DNA of 33,023 nucleotides from Chloroflexota bacterium (GCA_018823415.1 JAHJIN010000195.1:1-33023); one strand, 5' to 3'; positions 24,259 to 32,789 are shown, counted from the first letter of the stretch. Made by a program: numbers and translations. Notes: generated by a model from the letters alone, not told the origin.

Positions 24259-25368
24259 TCAGAAATCCGGCACCAGCACCAGCCGTTTCGTCAACTGGCC
24301 GGCGTGTGCCTCCTCGAACGCCTCCCGGATTGTGCTCATGGGCCGGGTCTCGACAAAGGGCTCGATCTGGATACGCCCATCCAGCACCATCTGCAGCGCA
24401 GCCGGATAGTGCTTGGGCAGGCAGCCCCACGTGCCGATGATCTCGGCGTCAAAGGCCATCAACCGGGAGAGGGAATACTCGTTGACGTTGGTGGAGAACC
24501 CGATCCAGATCAGCTTGCCGATAAAAGACAGCAAGGCAAGCGAGATCTCTTGGCCGGGCCGGGCCCCGGTCACTTCAAAAATCTTCCAGCCAAAGTTGTG
24601 CGGCAGCCCCTGTTCCTTGCACAAGGCACGGAATTCGCCTCGTACCTCGTCTACGCTCTTGCCGGCCGAGTTGATGACAAAATCAGCGCCATAGTCGAGT
24701 ATGCGCTCCAGCTTGGCCTGGTCGATGTCGATGCCGACCACCGTGCCGGCTCCCAGCGCCTTGGCAATCTGGACCACGTGCGTGCCGACGCCCCCGGCCG
24801 CCCCGACGACGATCACCCGGTCGCCAGCTTGCAGATCGGCGCGTTGCGTCGCCTGGTACGGCGTGGTAACAGCGTCGGCCACCACCGCCAGCCGCTCCAG
24901 CGGCATGTCCCCCCGGCCCTCGACCACGCACAAGTCGGCGGCTGGCACCGGGATGTGGCTGGAGAACCCGCCATAAATGCCCAGGCTATTGCCCGGCATC
25001 TTTTGCGCCAGGCAGCGGTTGCCGCGCCCGGCAGCGCAGATGGGGCAGTCGTTGCAGGGCATCACCGCCGGGACGATAACCTCCTTGCCGATCCAGTTCG
25101 CCTCCCCGGCCACCACGCGGCCGCTGATCTCGTGCCCCAGGGTCAGGGGGGGCTTGTTCACCGTGGGCACGCCGTGGTAAAAGTAACCCAGATCGGTGTG
25201 ACAGACGCCGCAGCCGGCGATCTCGACCAGCACCTCGCCGGGTTGCAACTCGGGCACCGGGATGCTGGTTCGTTCCAGCTTGCCCGGCGTCTTTTCGCCG
25301 GTCTCCTTGTTCCGGGTCCACGGCTGCACCATCTGCCAGGTCTGAATTGCGTCCGGTAAACTCGTCAC
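24259..25368 (-). CDS. bamQ: 6-hydroxycyclohex-1-ene-1-carbonyl-CoA dehydrogenase
   Basis: 369-aa zinc alcohol dehydrogenase-family enzyme that oxidises 6-hydroxycyclohex-1-ene-1-carbonyl-CoA to the 6-oxo compound with NAD in anaerobic benzoyl-CoA breakdown (BamQ/Had). Catalytic zinc region CGVCHTDLGYFYHG with Cys56 and His79-Glu80 (LGHE); structural zinc ligands Cys105, 108, 111 and 119 (CNDCPICAAGRGNRC); Rossmann loop GAAGGVGTH. The specific assignment rests on the YFYHGVPTVNKPPLTLGHE segment typical of Had proteins, near-identical length (about 368 in known members) and the neighbouring bamA. GTG start with GGAGGTG. Other zinc ADHs share the fold, so the substrate is strongly suggested but not proven. 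Confidence 0.88.
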   Translation of the reverse strand: MTSLPDAIQTWQMVQPWTRNKETGEKTPGKLERTSIPVPELQPGEVLVEIAGCGVCHTDLGYFYHGVPTVNKPPLTLGHEISGRVVAGEANWIGKEVIVPAVMPCNDCPICAAGRGNRCLAQKMPGNSLGIYGGFSSHIPVPAADLCVVEGRGDMPLERLAVVADAVTTPYQATQRADLQAGDRVIVVGAAGGVGTHVVQIAKALGAGTVVGIDIDQAKLERILDYGADFVINSAGKSVDEVRGEFRALCKEQGLPHNFGWKIFEVTGARPGQEISLALLSFIGKLIWIGFSTNVNEYSLSRLMAFDAEIIGTWGCLPKHYPAALQMVLDGRIQIEPFVETRPMSTIREAFEEAHAGQLTKRLVLVPDF

Positions 25369-25391
25369 TTTTGCACCTCCTCGTGCAATAT

Positions 25392-25436
25392 CTAGTAGCC
25401 AGATACAGGTTATCGGATATTGGCTATTGGCTATTC
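25392..25436. repeat. Intergenic CAGTAGYCAG-like repeat, copy 9 (diverged)
   Basis: TAGTAGCCAGATACAGG followed by reverse-type units TTGGCTATTGGCTATTCC between bamA and bamQ. Here the reverse units read GGCTATTGG instead of GGCTACTGG. The TAG stop of bamA (25431) lies in the last unit. Confidence 0.7.
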
Positions 25437-26561
25437 CTTCGGCTTGGCTAGAACCTCAGCAAAGAAATCTTCATTCACCAGGCGCCCCTCGGCGAGCAAC
25501 TGGCGGTAGCGAACAAAATCGATGGTGTCCTGGCCGGTGAGTTTTCGGGTGTTGAACGCAGTAAACCCCAGGAACGCCTCGCTGGACATGTTGGCCATCA
25601 GCCAGTGCCGATAATAGTCCTTGCCCGCATCCCAGAAGAACCTCTTCTTGGCCCGGATACCGTCGATGGACATTTGCAGACAGTTGGGGAACAGGTTGGT
25701 AAAGGTCCACAGCATGTCGTTCACGGCCTGATCCAGCAGCTCGAAATCGGTGGTCCCCTCCTGGAGTAGCGCGCGCGCCCGCTTGTGTTCGTCGCCGGTC
25801 TTGAACTCGCCATAGACGATCTCGCCCCCCTGCACGTACTCGTCGGTGATCACCAGGGGATTCCGGACCCACTGTCCCTCGTGCTTGAGCACAGGAACGA
25901 CCTTGCTGAGGTAGCCCTTGCGGTACATCTTGTAGGCGCTCCACGACTCGCAGGAGATGCAGTTCCACATGGCATCCTCGATGCCCAGGTACCACGGCAA
26001 AAAGTCGGTGGAGCCGCCCACCGGTGCCGAGCCGTGTCGGGGCCCCGCCTGGCCAAAGACGGCCAGGTCAGAGGCGATGGCCAGGTCGCAGGCGCCGCCG
26101 ATCTCCTGGCCGCCGGCGATGCGCATGCCGTTGACCCGGCAGATGACCGGCTTTTTGACACTGAGGATAGTGTCCACCATGGCGTTGAACAGGTCCATGT
26201 AGAGGGCGTACTCGGTGGGCCGCCCGCTGTAATACTCGGCGTACTCTTTGGTGTTGCCGCCGGTGCAAAAAGCCCGGTCACCCACGCCGGTAAAGACGAT
26301 GGCCACGACGCTGCGGTCCATAGAGGCCCGCTTCATGCCGGCGATGACGCCCTTGACCATCTTGCTGGTGTACGAGTTGTACTGCTGGGGGTTGTTCAAC
26401 CACACCCAGGCTGAATACAACCCTTCGACCGGCTGGCCCGCCGGATCGACGATGGGCTTTTTCTCATACATCACGCACGGAGGCTCGGTGCCAAAGAACT
26501 CGGCCCCGCCCACGTCATGGTCCCTCAACTCGTGATCTCTTGGTAACCACTCAAGCGCCAT
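25431..26561 (-). CDS. bamA: 6-oxocyclohex-1-ene-1-carbonyl-CoA hydrolase (ring-opening)
   Basis: 376-aa crotonase-superfamily enzyme that adds water to and opens the ring of 6-oxocyclohex-1-ene-1-carbonyl-CoA to give 3-hydroxypimeloyl-CoA. BamA/Oah is a marker of anaerobic benzoyl-CoA degradation. It is longer than common enoyl-CoA hydratases because of an N-terminal extension and a C-terminal part. BamA-like stretches are HDVGGAEFFGTEPPC, AWVWLNNPQQYNSYT, FCTGGNTKEYAEYYSG, GACDLAIASDLAVFGQAGP and GSAPVGGSTDFLPW. ATG start with AAAGGAG. bamQ follows in the same direction. No deletion is visible, so the ring-opening step is supported. It implies that a dearomatised dienoyl-CoA is formed by some benzoyl-CoA reductase in this organism. 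Confidence 0.93.
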   Translation of the reverse strand: MALEWLPRDHELRDHDVGGAEFFGTEPPCVMYEKKPIVDPAGQPVEGLYSAWVWLNNPQQYNSYTSKMVKGVIAGMKRASMDRSVVAIVFTGVGDRAFCTGGNTKEYAEYYSGRPTEYALYMDLFNAMVDTILSVKKPVICRVNGMRIAGGQEIGGACDLAIASDLAVFGQAGPRHGSAPVGGSTDFLPWYLGIEDAMWNCISCESWSAYKMYRKGYLSKVVPVLKHEGQWVRNPLVITDEYVQGGEIVYGEFKTGDEHKRARALLQEGTTDFELLDQAVNDMLWTFTNLFPNCLQMSIDGIRAKKRFFWDAGKDYYRHWLMANMSSEAFLGFTAFNTRKLTGQDTIDFVRYRQLLAEGRLVNEDFFAEVLAKPKE

Positions 26562-26587
26562 ACTATTTGCTCCTTTCCAAGGCTCAT

Positions 26588-26631
26588 TCTGTCGTTGCCG
26601 TCTGACGACTGGCTACTGACGTCTGACTACT
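26588..26631. repeat. Intergenic CAGTAGYCAG repeat, copy 10
   Basis: Contains GTCTGACGACTGGCTACTGACGTCTGACTACTG in pieces. The stop of the thioesterase gene (CAG TAG at 26627) is in its right end. This is the last copy seen on the right; none occurs beyond 26.65 kb. Confidence 0.85.
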
Positions 26632-27046
26632 GTTCAAACCGGGCAACCGCCTCTCGCAACTCGTCCGGCACGCGGACGGGTTTCTCTGTTCGAGCATCCA
26701 CCGTCACGGCGACGATCTGGCCGGTGGCGATCAGTTCGTCGGCCGGCTGCTTGTAAATGGCAAACTCGAAGGTAAAGCTCGTGTTGCCAATGTGTCCGAT
26801 GCGGGCATGCACGTGCAGCAGATCGTCAAAATAAGCCCGCCACTTGTACTGACAGCTTGCCTCCGCGTAGAACATGTCCACGCCGGCGGTCAGCATGTCC
26901 GCATAGACGTACCCAATGGCCCGCGTGTACTCGAGCAGGCCCACGTCGAAATAGTTCAAATAGTTGGCGAAAAAAACGTGTCCCTGGGCGTCCGTCTCGT
27001 TATAGCGCACCCGGAGGGGATGGTAGAACTTGGGTTTCTGGCTCAT
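26627..27046 (-). CDS. Hotdog-fold acyl-CoA thioesterase (YbgC / 4-hydroxybenzoyl-CoA thioesterase family)
   Basis: 139-aa hotdog-fold thioesterase. The active-site region is YNETDAQGHVFFANY with the catalytic Asp19, the pattern of 4HBT/YbgC enzymes. It probably releases CoA from aryl- or acyl-CoA that accumulates when the pathway stalls, a common partner in CoA-dependent aromatic pathways. Chain and ring specificity cannot be told. ATG at 27046; the nearest good SD (AGGAGAG) is 17 bases away, so a non-ATG start slightly upstream (ATT or ATA codons) cannot be excluded. It follows the M50-like gene by 31 bases and precedes bamA. The last residue and the stop are repeat-derived. Confidence 0.9.
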   Translation of the reverse strand: MSQKPKFYHPLRVRYNETDAQGHVFFANYLNYFDVGLLEYTRAIGYVYADMLTAGVDMFYAEASCQYKWRAYFDDLLHVHARIGHIGNTSFTFEFAIYKQPADELIATGQIVAVTVDARTEKPVRVPDELREAVARFEQ

Positions 27047-27077
27047 GGCAATCGTCTTTATCGCTCTCCTTGGATTT

Positions 27078-27578
27078 CTATCGCTTCCGCCACCACGTCA
27101 GCAAGGTGCTGCCATCCGTAAACCTCAGCGGCAGAAACGCGCCCAGTGTGAACACCAGCAGGTTCTCTGCCCAAAAGAACACCGCCACCCAGCGCGGTGC
27201 TCCGCCCAGGGGCCACAGCCCCACAAGCACCAGCGCAGCAACCAGGGACAACATCAGGCTTGCGGCTGGCCCACCCAGCGCCCGGCGAATGTGAACCTCT
27301 GCCGGTAACTCGGGCTCGTCCCGGGGATACAGCGACGTGCTCAGCACGTCCCAGAACCGGATCCCCTCCATGGGGTAACCCACCCGGCGCGCCGCCCAGG
27401 CATGGCCCAACTGGTGCACCAGCTCGGACAGCCAGTGCAACCCCACGGCCACCAGGCTGCCGGCAACCGCTTCAGCCAGCGGCAGGCTGAGGAGCCAGAC
27501 AGCCACACTTGCCAAGATCGCCCACAGGCCAAGGGTGCTGAGTATCGCCGATGGCTTCACACTCAGTTTCAGTCCCAT
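27078..27578 (-). CDS. M50-like (site-2 protease-type) membrane protein with altered HExxH
   Basis: 166-aa membrane protein with about four hydrophobic segments. The segment ELVHQLGHAWAARR at residues 52-65 has the place and shape of the zinc motif HExxH of M50 proteases, but the catalytic Glu is Gln56 (CAC CAG TTG GGC CAT). A second family-like segment, ALGGPAASLMLSL, follows. With Gln the protein is probably proteolytically inactive, or it may be a receptor-like pseudoprotease (inference). Its ATG overlaps the stop of the MvhD-like gene by one base (TGATG), so it is coupled to the electron-transfer module. Composition returns here to the G+C-rich state of the genes downstream. Confidence 0.75.
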   Translation of the reverse strand: MGLKLSVKPSAILSTLGLWAILASVAVWLLSLPLAEAVAGSLVAVGLHWLSELVHQLGHAWAARRVGYPMEGIRFWDVLSTSLYPRDEPELPAEVHIRRALGGPAASLMLSLVAALVLVGLWPLGGAPRWVAVFFWAENLLVFTLGAFLPLRFTDGSTLLTWWRKR

Positions 27579-28414
27579 CAGCTTTCTTTACCCTTTCTGA
27601 CGATCGTTCTTTTTTCTTCAGGAATAGGAGGCGGGACCGGCCCGCCGGGTATCTTGGTCACCGCACCAAATTTAGTGGGGCAAACTTCAAAGCAGGTTCC
27701 GCATTTGATGCATTTCTCTTGCTCGATGACGTGGACCTGGTTCCTGGCACTGATAATCGCCTCTACAGGGCATCTCTTGGCGCAAATCATACAAGCCTGG
27801 CACTTGGCCGGTTCGATATAGTACGATACAACCTGGCTGAATAGCTCGTCTATTTCGTCTTGTGTGAAAAGGTTGTCATATTCTTCCGGGCTCTTGAGAC
27901 GTGACGCCAGCTTGGCATTTTTCACCACCTTGATGTATGGGACTAGCTTTCTAATTTCTGCAAGCTTGGACTTTAATTCATTCCGATCTATTCCTTCGGT
28001 TTTTCCGAGAGGTCCCAGTTCTCTTACCTCGTTGCCAAACTCGCTCATCATTTCGGCAAAAAGGATTCCATCAGCCGAAGACATAAATTCGATCCTCAAC
28101 CTTTCTGGGTTCAGGCCTATGTGTTCCATTATTTTTTTACAGAGGAGCACCATGTTGAGGGCATCATAATTTCCATGCGTAATATAATTGCACTCATTTA
28201 AACGGCAACCACCAATAAACACCCCATCCATTCCATTTGAGAAAGCCCGGAGTACAAATTCCAGGTCGACTCTACCGGAACACATGACGCGTATCAGCCT
28301 CGTTTCAGTTGTATATTGAAGTCTGGAAACTCCAGCCATGTCGCCAGCGCCGTATGCTCACCAATGGCATACAAAGCCCAGAATTCTTGGTTTAAATGTA
28401 GGTCCTGCACTCAT
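27578..28414 (-). CDS. mvhD: MvhD-like selenoprotein with C-terminal 2x[4Fe-4S] ferredoxin (BamF-like)
   Basis: 278-aa protein if the in-frame TGA at 28360-28358 is read as selenocysteine (residue 19). The N-terminus then reads ILGFVCHWUAYGAGDMAG, where MvhD/FlpD/BamF proteins have CxWC: the TGA replaces the second Cys. MvhD-type residues continue across it with VMCSGRVD, GGCRLNEC and YITHGNYDA. Two [4Fe-4S] motifs lie near residues 205-215 and 235-245. MvhD passes electrons to HdrA; selenium versions (VhuD) are known in methanogens, and selenoproteins have been reported in Bam systems. The ATG at 28414 has a perfect AAGGAGGTGAG upstream. The start at 28339, after the TGA, has no such site and would lose the key motif. 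It follows the HdrA-like gene by 63 bases. Confidence 0.88.
28323..28335 (-). promoter_or_regulatory. Possible SECIS-type hairpin for the MvhD-like UGA
   Basis: Twenty-two bases after the UGA the mRNA can form CUGGA-GUU-UCCAG, a 5-bp stem with a GUU apex. Position and a GU in the loop fit bacterial SECIS elements, but the stem is short and the GGUC loop of classic examples is missing, so support is weak. Confidence 0.35.
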
Positions 28415-28465
28415 CCGTTCTCACCTCCTTCCTTGTAGACTTTTACACGGCTTGAGCCACTGCGG

Positions 28466-28491
28466 CAAATTGCCGCGTCAAATTGCCGCGT
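28466..28491. repeat. Perfect 13-bp tandem duplication at the end of the HdrA-like gene
   Basis: CAAATTGCCGCGT occurs twice in direct succession (28466-28478 and 28479-28491). The HdrA-like stop (TGA at 28480-28478) lies at the junction. Thirteen is not a multiple of three, so the duplication changes the reading frame. A GCGGC/GCCGC hairpin also forms at 28462-28476. Confidence 0.9.
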
Positions 28492-31400
28492 CAATTTGCG
28501 CCAAGATCTCTTTATCGGTAAAGTGCTTTAGCTGAATTGCCCCTGTGGGACACTTGACATTACAGAGACCGTCTCCTTTACAGAGAACAGGATTCACGAC
28601 AGCCTTTTTGCCCTGTCGGGTCTCACGAAACTCTATGGCACCATACGTACAGGCCGAGATACATGCCCCACATCCCATACACGCTTGCTCATCCACCTCG
28701 CAAACAGAGCCGGAGGCGATGACGGTATCATGTGAGAGAAGCGTCAAGACCCGGCCGGCAGCTCCATAAGCCTGCTCGACCGTTTCCCTCATCAGCTTGG
28801 GATAGTGAGCGATTCCACAAAGATACACACCACCCGTGGCAAACTCGACCGGTCTTAACTTGACATGGGCTTCCTGGAAGAAACTGTCTGGGCCCAAAGG
28901 TACCTTGAATAATTGGGCTACTTGCCGGCTTCCTGCGGAGGGAATGATGGCAGCAGCCAACGCGACGATATCGGCATCTATTTCAACTTTTATACCCAAG
29001 ATATCATCCGGGACGGTAACCTTTAGAACAGACCGCCCCTCCTCTGACTCACCCACTGTCACTTCTGGTTGATCTTGCGGTTCATAGCGGATGAACTTGA
29101 CCTCTTTATCTGCCGCTTCCCTGTAATAATCCTCACTAAACCCATACGTTCTCATATCCCGAAAGAGGATATAGATATCCATCTGGGGGTTGATCTCTTT
29201 GAGTTTCAATGCGTTCTTGATCGACTCGCTACAACATATCCGGCTACAGTAATCTCTGTCTTTATTCCGGCAGCCTACGCATTGGATCATCACGAGGCTT
29301 GCTGCGCTAACAACCTTTTCGTTTTCCTGGTGGATCTGCTCCTCCAACTCGAGGTGGGTCATGACCCGGTCATCTTGTCCATACAGGTATTCAGTCGGTT
29401 CATATACATCAGCACCCACGGCGATAACGGTTGCGCCATGTTTTATCTCGGTAACCCCTCTTTCAGACTTGACCCTGGTTACGAAATTCCCAATATAACC
29501 GGTAGCCTCTGTGACAGTCGCATCCGTATATACGTGGACTAGGGGGTTCTGATAAACCTTGTGCACGAGATCACGCAAATAGGCCTGAACATCCAGCCCT
29601 TCTAGGGTGTGGTAAATCCTTCTGGCTGTCCCCCCTAGATCGGTTTCCCTTTCCACCAGATGAACCTCATGCCCCTGGCTGGCTATGGAGAGCGCACAGG
29701 TCATGCCGGCTATCCCTCCACCAACCACCAACGCCGCCTTGTTGACCGGCAGATCGATTTCCTGTAATGGCTCCAGATGGGCAGTTCGGGCCACCGACAT
29801 CCGGATAATATCCTTTGCTTTTTGGGTGGCCTCTTCCTTTTCTCTCGAGTGGACCCAGGAGCACTGTTCTCTGATATTGGCCATGTCATAGTAATATTGA
29901 TTCAGTCCCGCCTCCCGAACGGTGTCCCGGAATAACGGGTCCAGGGTCCGGGGGGAGCAGGCAGCGATAATGACACGATTGAGCCCTTTTTCCCTGGTCA
30001 CGTCTGTTATTTCTCTGGCACAATTCGTAGCACATGAAAACAGCTGTTCCTGAGCATAGACCACATTGGGTAAGGTTTTGGCATATTCAACCGCAGAAGG
30101 AACATCCACAACCCTGCCGATATTCGCCCCACAATGACACACAAAGACGCCTATCCTGGGCTTCTCCTGGGAGACATCCCTTTCCGGCGGATAGACCCTT
30201 TCTTGGGCCAGCTTTCCTCGGCGGTAGTCAATGAGTTCGCCACATTGGGAACCCGCTCCGCTGGCGGTAAAAACTGACTCGGGAATATCTATGGGACCCT
30301 GGAAAGCTCCGCTTACCAAGATCCCCGGCCTGGTCGTCTCCATCGGATTGGCAGGATTGACCTTGCAAAAACCGTGAGGATCGAGTTCGATGCCGAATGT
30401 CCTTGCCAGGCCCTTTGCATCAGTAGGTGGATTCAATCCAACGGACAATACCACCAGTTCGAATTCTTCCTCTTTCACCCCATCGTCGGGTGTAGAATAC
30501 CGTATGGTGACATTCTTGCTTTCCGGGATCTCTCTTCCTATAGACACATAGCTTCTTATAAATCGAACCCCTGACAGTCCCTCTGTTCTTTGGTAGAATC
30601 GCTCAAAATCCTTGCCATAGGAACGAATATCGTTATGGAATATCGTACACTCGGCCTCTGCGTTATGATCTTTGGTCAAAATGACCTGTTTCTGGGTATA
30701 CGTGCAGCATACGGCTGAACAATAGCTGTTACCACCAGGTGGGTTGACTTGTCTGGAACCGACGCATTGAATCCAGGCTATTTTTTGGGGATGCATCCTG
30801 TCGGAGGCCCGCAGTATTTCACCCTCGTATGGCCCGGTGGCGCACATCAGCCGTTCATAGTCCATGCTGGTGACTACGTTCTGCATCCTTCCATAGCCAT
30901 ATTCATTCCCTACCCGCGGATCAAATGGCTCAAAGCCGGGAGACAGGATGATCGCCCCTACTTTTATTTCTACCTTCTCCGGCGTCTGATTGAAATCGAT
31001 GGCCTGATTCTTACAGACCCCTTCGCAAATACGACATTTCTTCTCTTTCAGGTAAAGACAGCTTTCGTCGATATACGTGATCAGGGGAATGGCTTGGGCG
31101 AAATAGATATGGATGGCTTTGTTCTTTGATATTTCCTGATTGAATGGATCTGGGGTTTTGACCGGGCAGTATTCTACACAGGTCGTACAACCCGTGCATT
31201 TGTCCTCCAAGATATATCTGGGCTTTCTAATCAAGGTTACCTGAAAGTCTCCTGCTTCTCCTTCTACACTATCAACTTCGGTATACGTCAGGACTTTTAT
31301 ATTGGGATGCCGGCCGACCTCGACCAGTTTGGGTGCAAGTATTCATATGGAGCAGTCATTGGTGGGAAAGGTCTTGTCAAGCTGGGCCATATGGCCGCCA

Positions 31401-31591
31401 ATGGCAGGTGCCTTATCCACCAGATAAACCTTGAAACCCGAAGCGGCAAGATCAAGAGCGGCTTGGACCCCGCTGATCCCGCCACCGACAACCATTACAT
31501 CACCAAAATGACTGTCTTCAACACTTTGGCGAATACTGTCTGCGAGGCTTTTACGAACCTGGTCCTCAATTTTCCCTAGTTCTTTTTCCAC
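28478..31591 (-). CDS. hdrA: HdrA-like double flavoprotein, selenoprotein (BamE-like)
   Basis: 1037-aa protein if the in-frame TGA at 31345-31343 is read as selenocysteine (residue 83). The reading frame continues without break on both sides: FPTNDCSI-U-ILAPKLVEVGRHPNI is the HdrA pattern NDCSxC-ILAPKLVE with Sec for the second Cys. Layout: first FAD Rossmann loop GGGISG at 36-41, [4Fe-4S] motif Cys132-142, Cys-rich GSRQVNPPGG region, second HdrA module with CHCGANIGR and GGGIAG at 624-629, GCRNKDRDYCSRICC, and a C-terminal two-cluster ferredoxin (Cys971-981 and about 1004-1014). HdrA is the electron-bifurcating flavoprotein of heterodisulfide reductases; double versions with an HdrD-like and an MvhD-like neighbour match Bam(DEF). 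GTG start with GAGGTGA. Internal TTG at 31234 is rejected as a start because upstream homology is continuous. Confidence 0.92.
31310..31327 (-). promoter_or_regulatory. SECIS-type hairpin for the HdrA-like UGA
   Basis: Fifteen bases after the UGA the mRNA reads CUGGUC-GAGGUC-GGCCGG: a fully paired 6-bp stem (two G-U pairs) closing a 6-base loop that contains GGUC. Bacterial SECIS elements place a GGUC-type apical loop about 17-22 bases after the UGA; here the loop starts 21 bases after it. Function is inferred from structure only. Confidence 0.7.
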
Positions 31592-31634
31592 TTGTCCTCA
31601 CCTCATCAGGCTTCTTCAGAGCCTGTATCAATAC

Positions 31635-32789
31635 CTATATCACTTCCTGGAGAATCTCCGTGATGTCCTTAATCTGTATGACCTCACTATCCGTCAGGGT
31701 TAACCTGCTGTCCTCGAACTGGGTGATGCAATACGGGCAGCAAGTTGCCAGCACCTCAGCCCCAACCCCGATGGCTTGTTCCAGTCTGAGGTTGGCGAAT
31801 CTTTCAGACATTGGAGTTTCAAACCAGATCCTGCCTCCGCCCATTCCGCAGCAGAGACTATCCTCTCGCGACTCGGCCATCTCGCTCAGTTCCAAACCGG
31901 GTATTCTTTGTAAGACTTCTCGAGGTTCGTCATAGACGCCATTATGTCGGCCCAGGTAACATGGGTCATGATAAGTAACTTTTTTCCTATACTCCTTGGT
32001 GAGTTCAAGTCTCCCCTCGTTGATAAGCTGGAGCAAATATTGGGAGATATGAACCACCTCCAAGTTCACCATGAATTCAGGATATTCGTTCTTGAAGGTG
32101 TGGTAGCAATGCGGGGAAGAAACAAGGATTTTCTTTACCCCATGATCGACAAAAGTCTTGATGTTTTCCCGGGCCAGGTGTTTGAATAATTGCTCATTGC
32201 CGGTTTTGCGGATGCTTTCTCCACAGCAGTTTTCCTTGGCACCCAATATCCCGAAATCTACCCCTGCCTTACTCAGGATATTAGCCGTGGCAACGGCTAC
32301 CTTTTTTAATCTCGCATCATAGCTGAGGTAGCAACCGGGGAAATATAAAACTTCCATCCCCTCTGTGAAGGCTTTGACAGACAGACCTTTTGCCCAATCT
32401 CCCCTGGTTTCTCGTTCTCCACCGAAGGGGTTACCTCGAGCGGTAAGACCTGCGCTTACAGCGCGTACAGGACGGACAGAGGGAGGAAAAAGCCCATATC
32501 CCGTGGCCATCCTGCGTAGGGATACCATGTCCTCTATTTGCTTCACGTCTCTGGGGCATCGCTGGGGGCACCTCCCGCAGGTAGTACAACGCCAAATCTC
32601 TTCACCTATCTCGCTCAAACCGAATGTAGCCTCTCGGATTAGTTTGCGTATGCTAAAAGTGGTCACCCTATTCCAAGGGCATACCGTGTCGCACATTCCG
32701 CATTGATAGCAGGATTTGACGGCGTCTCCACCGTTTGCTTTTATCTCATCTATGATCTCTTTGAAAGGAGCTAGAGGTACAGTCTCCAT
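31635..32789 (-). CDS. HdrD-like iron-sulfur protein with two CCG domains (BamD-like)
   Basis: 384-aa fusion of an HdrC-like ferredoxin and an HdrB-like part. Ferredoxin ligands: Cys27, 30, 33, 37 (CYQCGMCDTVCP) and Cys68, 71, 74, 78 (CTTCGRCPQRCP). CCG domain 1 has YFPGCY at 149-154, ENCCGE at 186-191 and Cys228; CCG domain 2 has HDPCYLG at 274-280, LCCGMGGGR at 312-320 and TCCPYC near 343-348. HdrB/HdrD CCG domains hold noncubane [4Fe-4S] pairs that reduce disulfides or pass electrons. Soluble, without signal. I prefer the ATG at 32789; a TTG four codons earlier (32801) is possible, because AGAGGA lies closer to it. First gene of the Hdr/MvhD module, 43 bases before the HdrA-like gene. Composition is A+T-richer than the genes below 27.5 kb. 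Confidence 0.9.
   Translation of the reverse strand: METVPLAPFKEIIDEIKANGGDAVKSCYQCGMCDTVCPWNRVTTFSIRKLIREATFGLSEIGEEIWRCTTCGRCPQRCPRDVKQIEDMVSLRRMATGYGLFPPSVRPVRAVSAGLTARGNPFGGERETRGDWAKGLSVKAFTEGMEVLYFPGCYLSYDARLKKVAVATANILSKAGVDFGILGAKENCCGESIRKTGNEQLFKHLARENIKTFVDHGVKKILVSSPHCYHTFKNEYPEFMVNLEVVHISQYLLQLINEGRLELTKEYRKKVTYHDPCYLGRHNGVYDEPREVLQRIPGLELSEMAESREDSLCCGMGGGRIWFETPMSERFANLRLEQAIGVGAEVLATCCPYCITQFEDSRLTLTDSEVIQIKDITEILQEVI

Noticed and set aside
24304..25359. 351-aa open frame on the + strand
   Set aside because: It is the antisense of bamQ. Its composition is biased by GC-rich codons, it has no recognisable domain and it lacks a good ribosome binding site. The same holds for long + strand frames opposite the thiolase (11633-12619), the PanE-like gene (14112-15107) and the amidohydrolase (23346-24440).
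28478..28480. Third selenocysteine at the HdrA-like terminal TGA
   Set aside because: The family ends here, the following codons are not conserved and a 13-bp duplication explains the stop.
31232..31591. HdrA-like gene as a pseudogene with a nonsense mutation
   Set aside because: The TGA sits exactly at a redox Cys where Sec is known, homology is intact on both sides, a SECIS-like hairpin follows and the neighbouring gene has the same feature.
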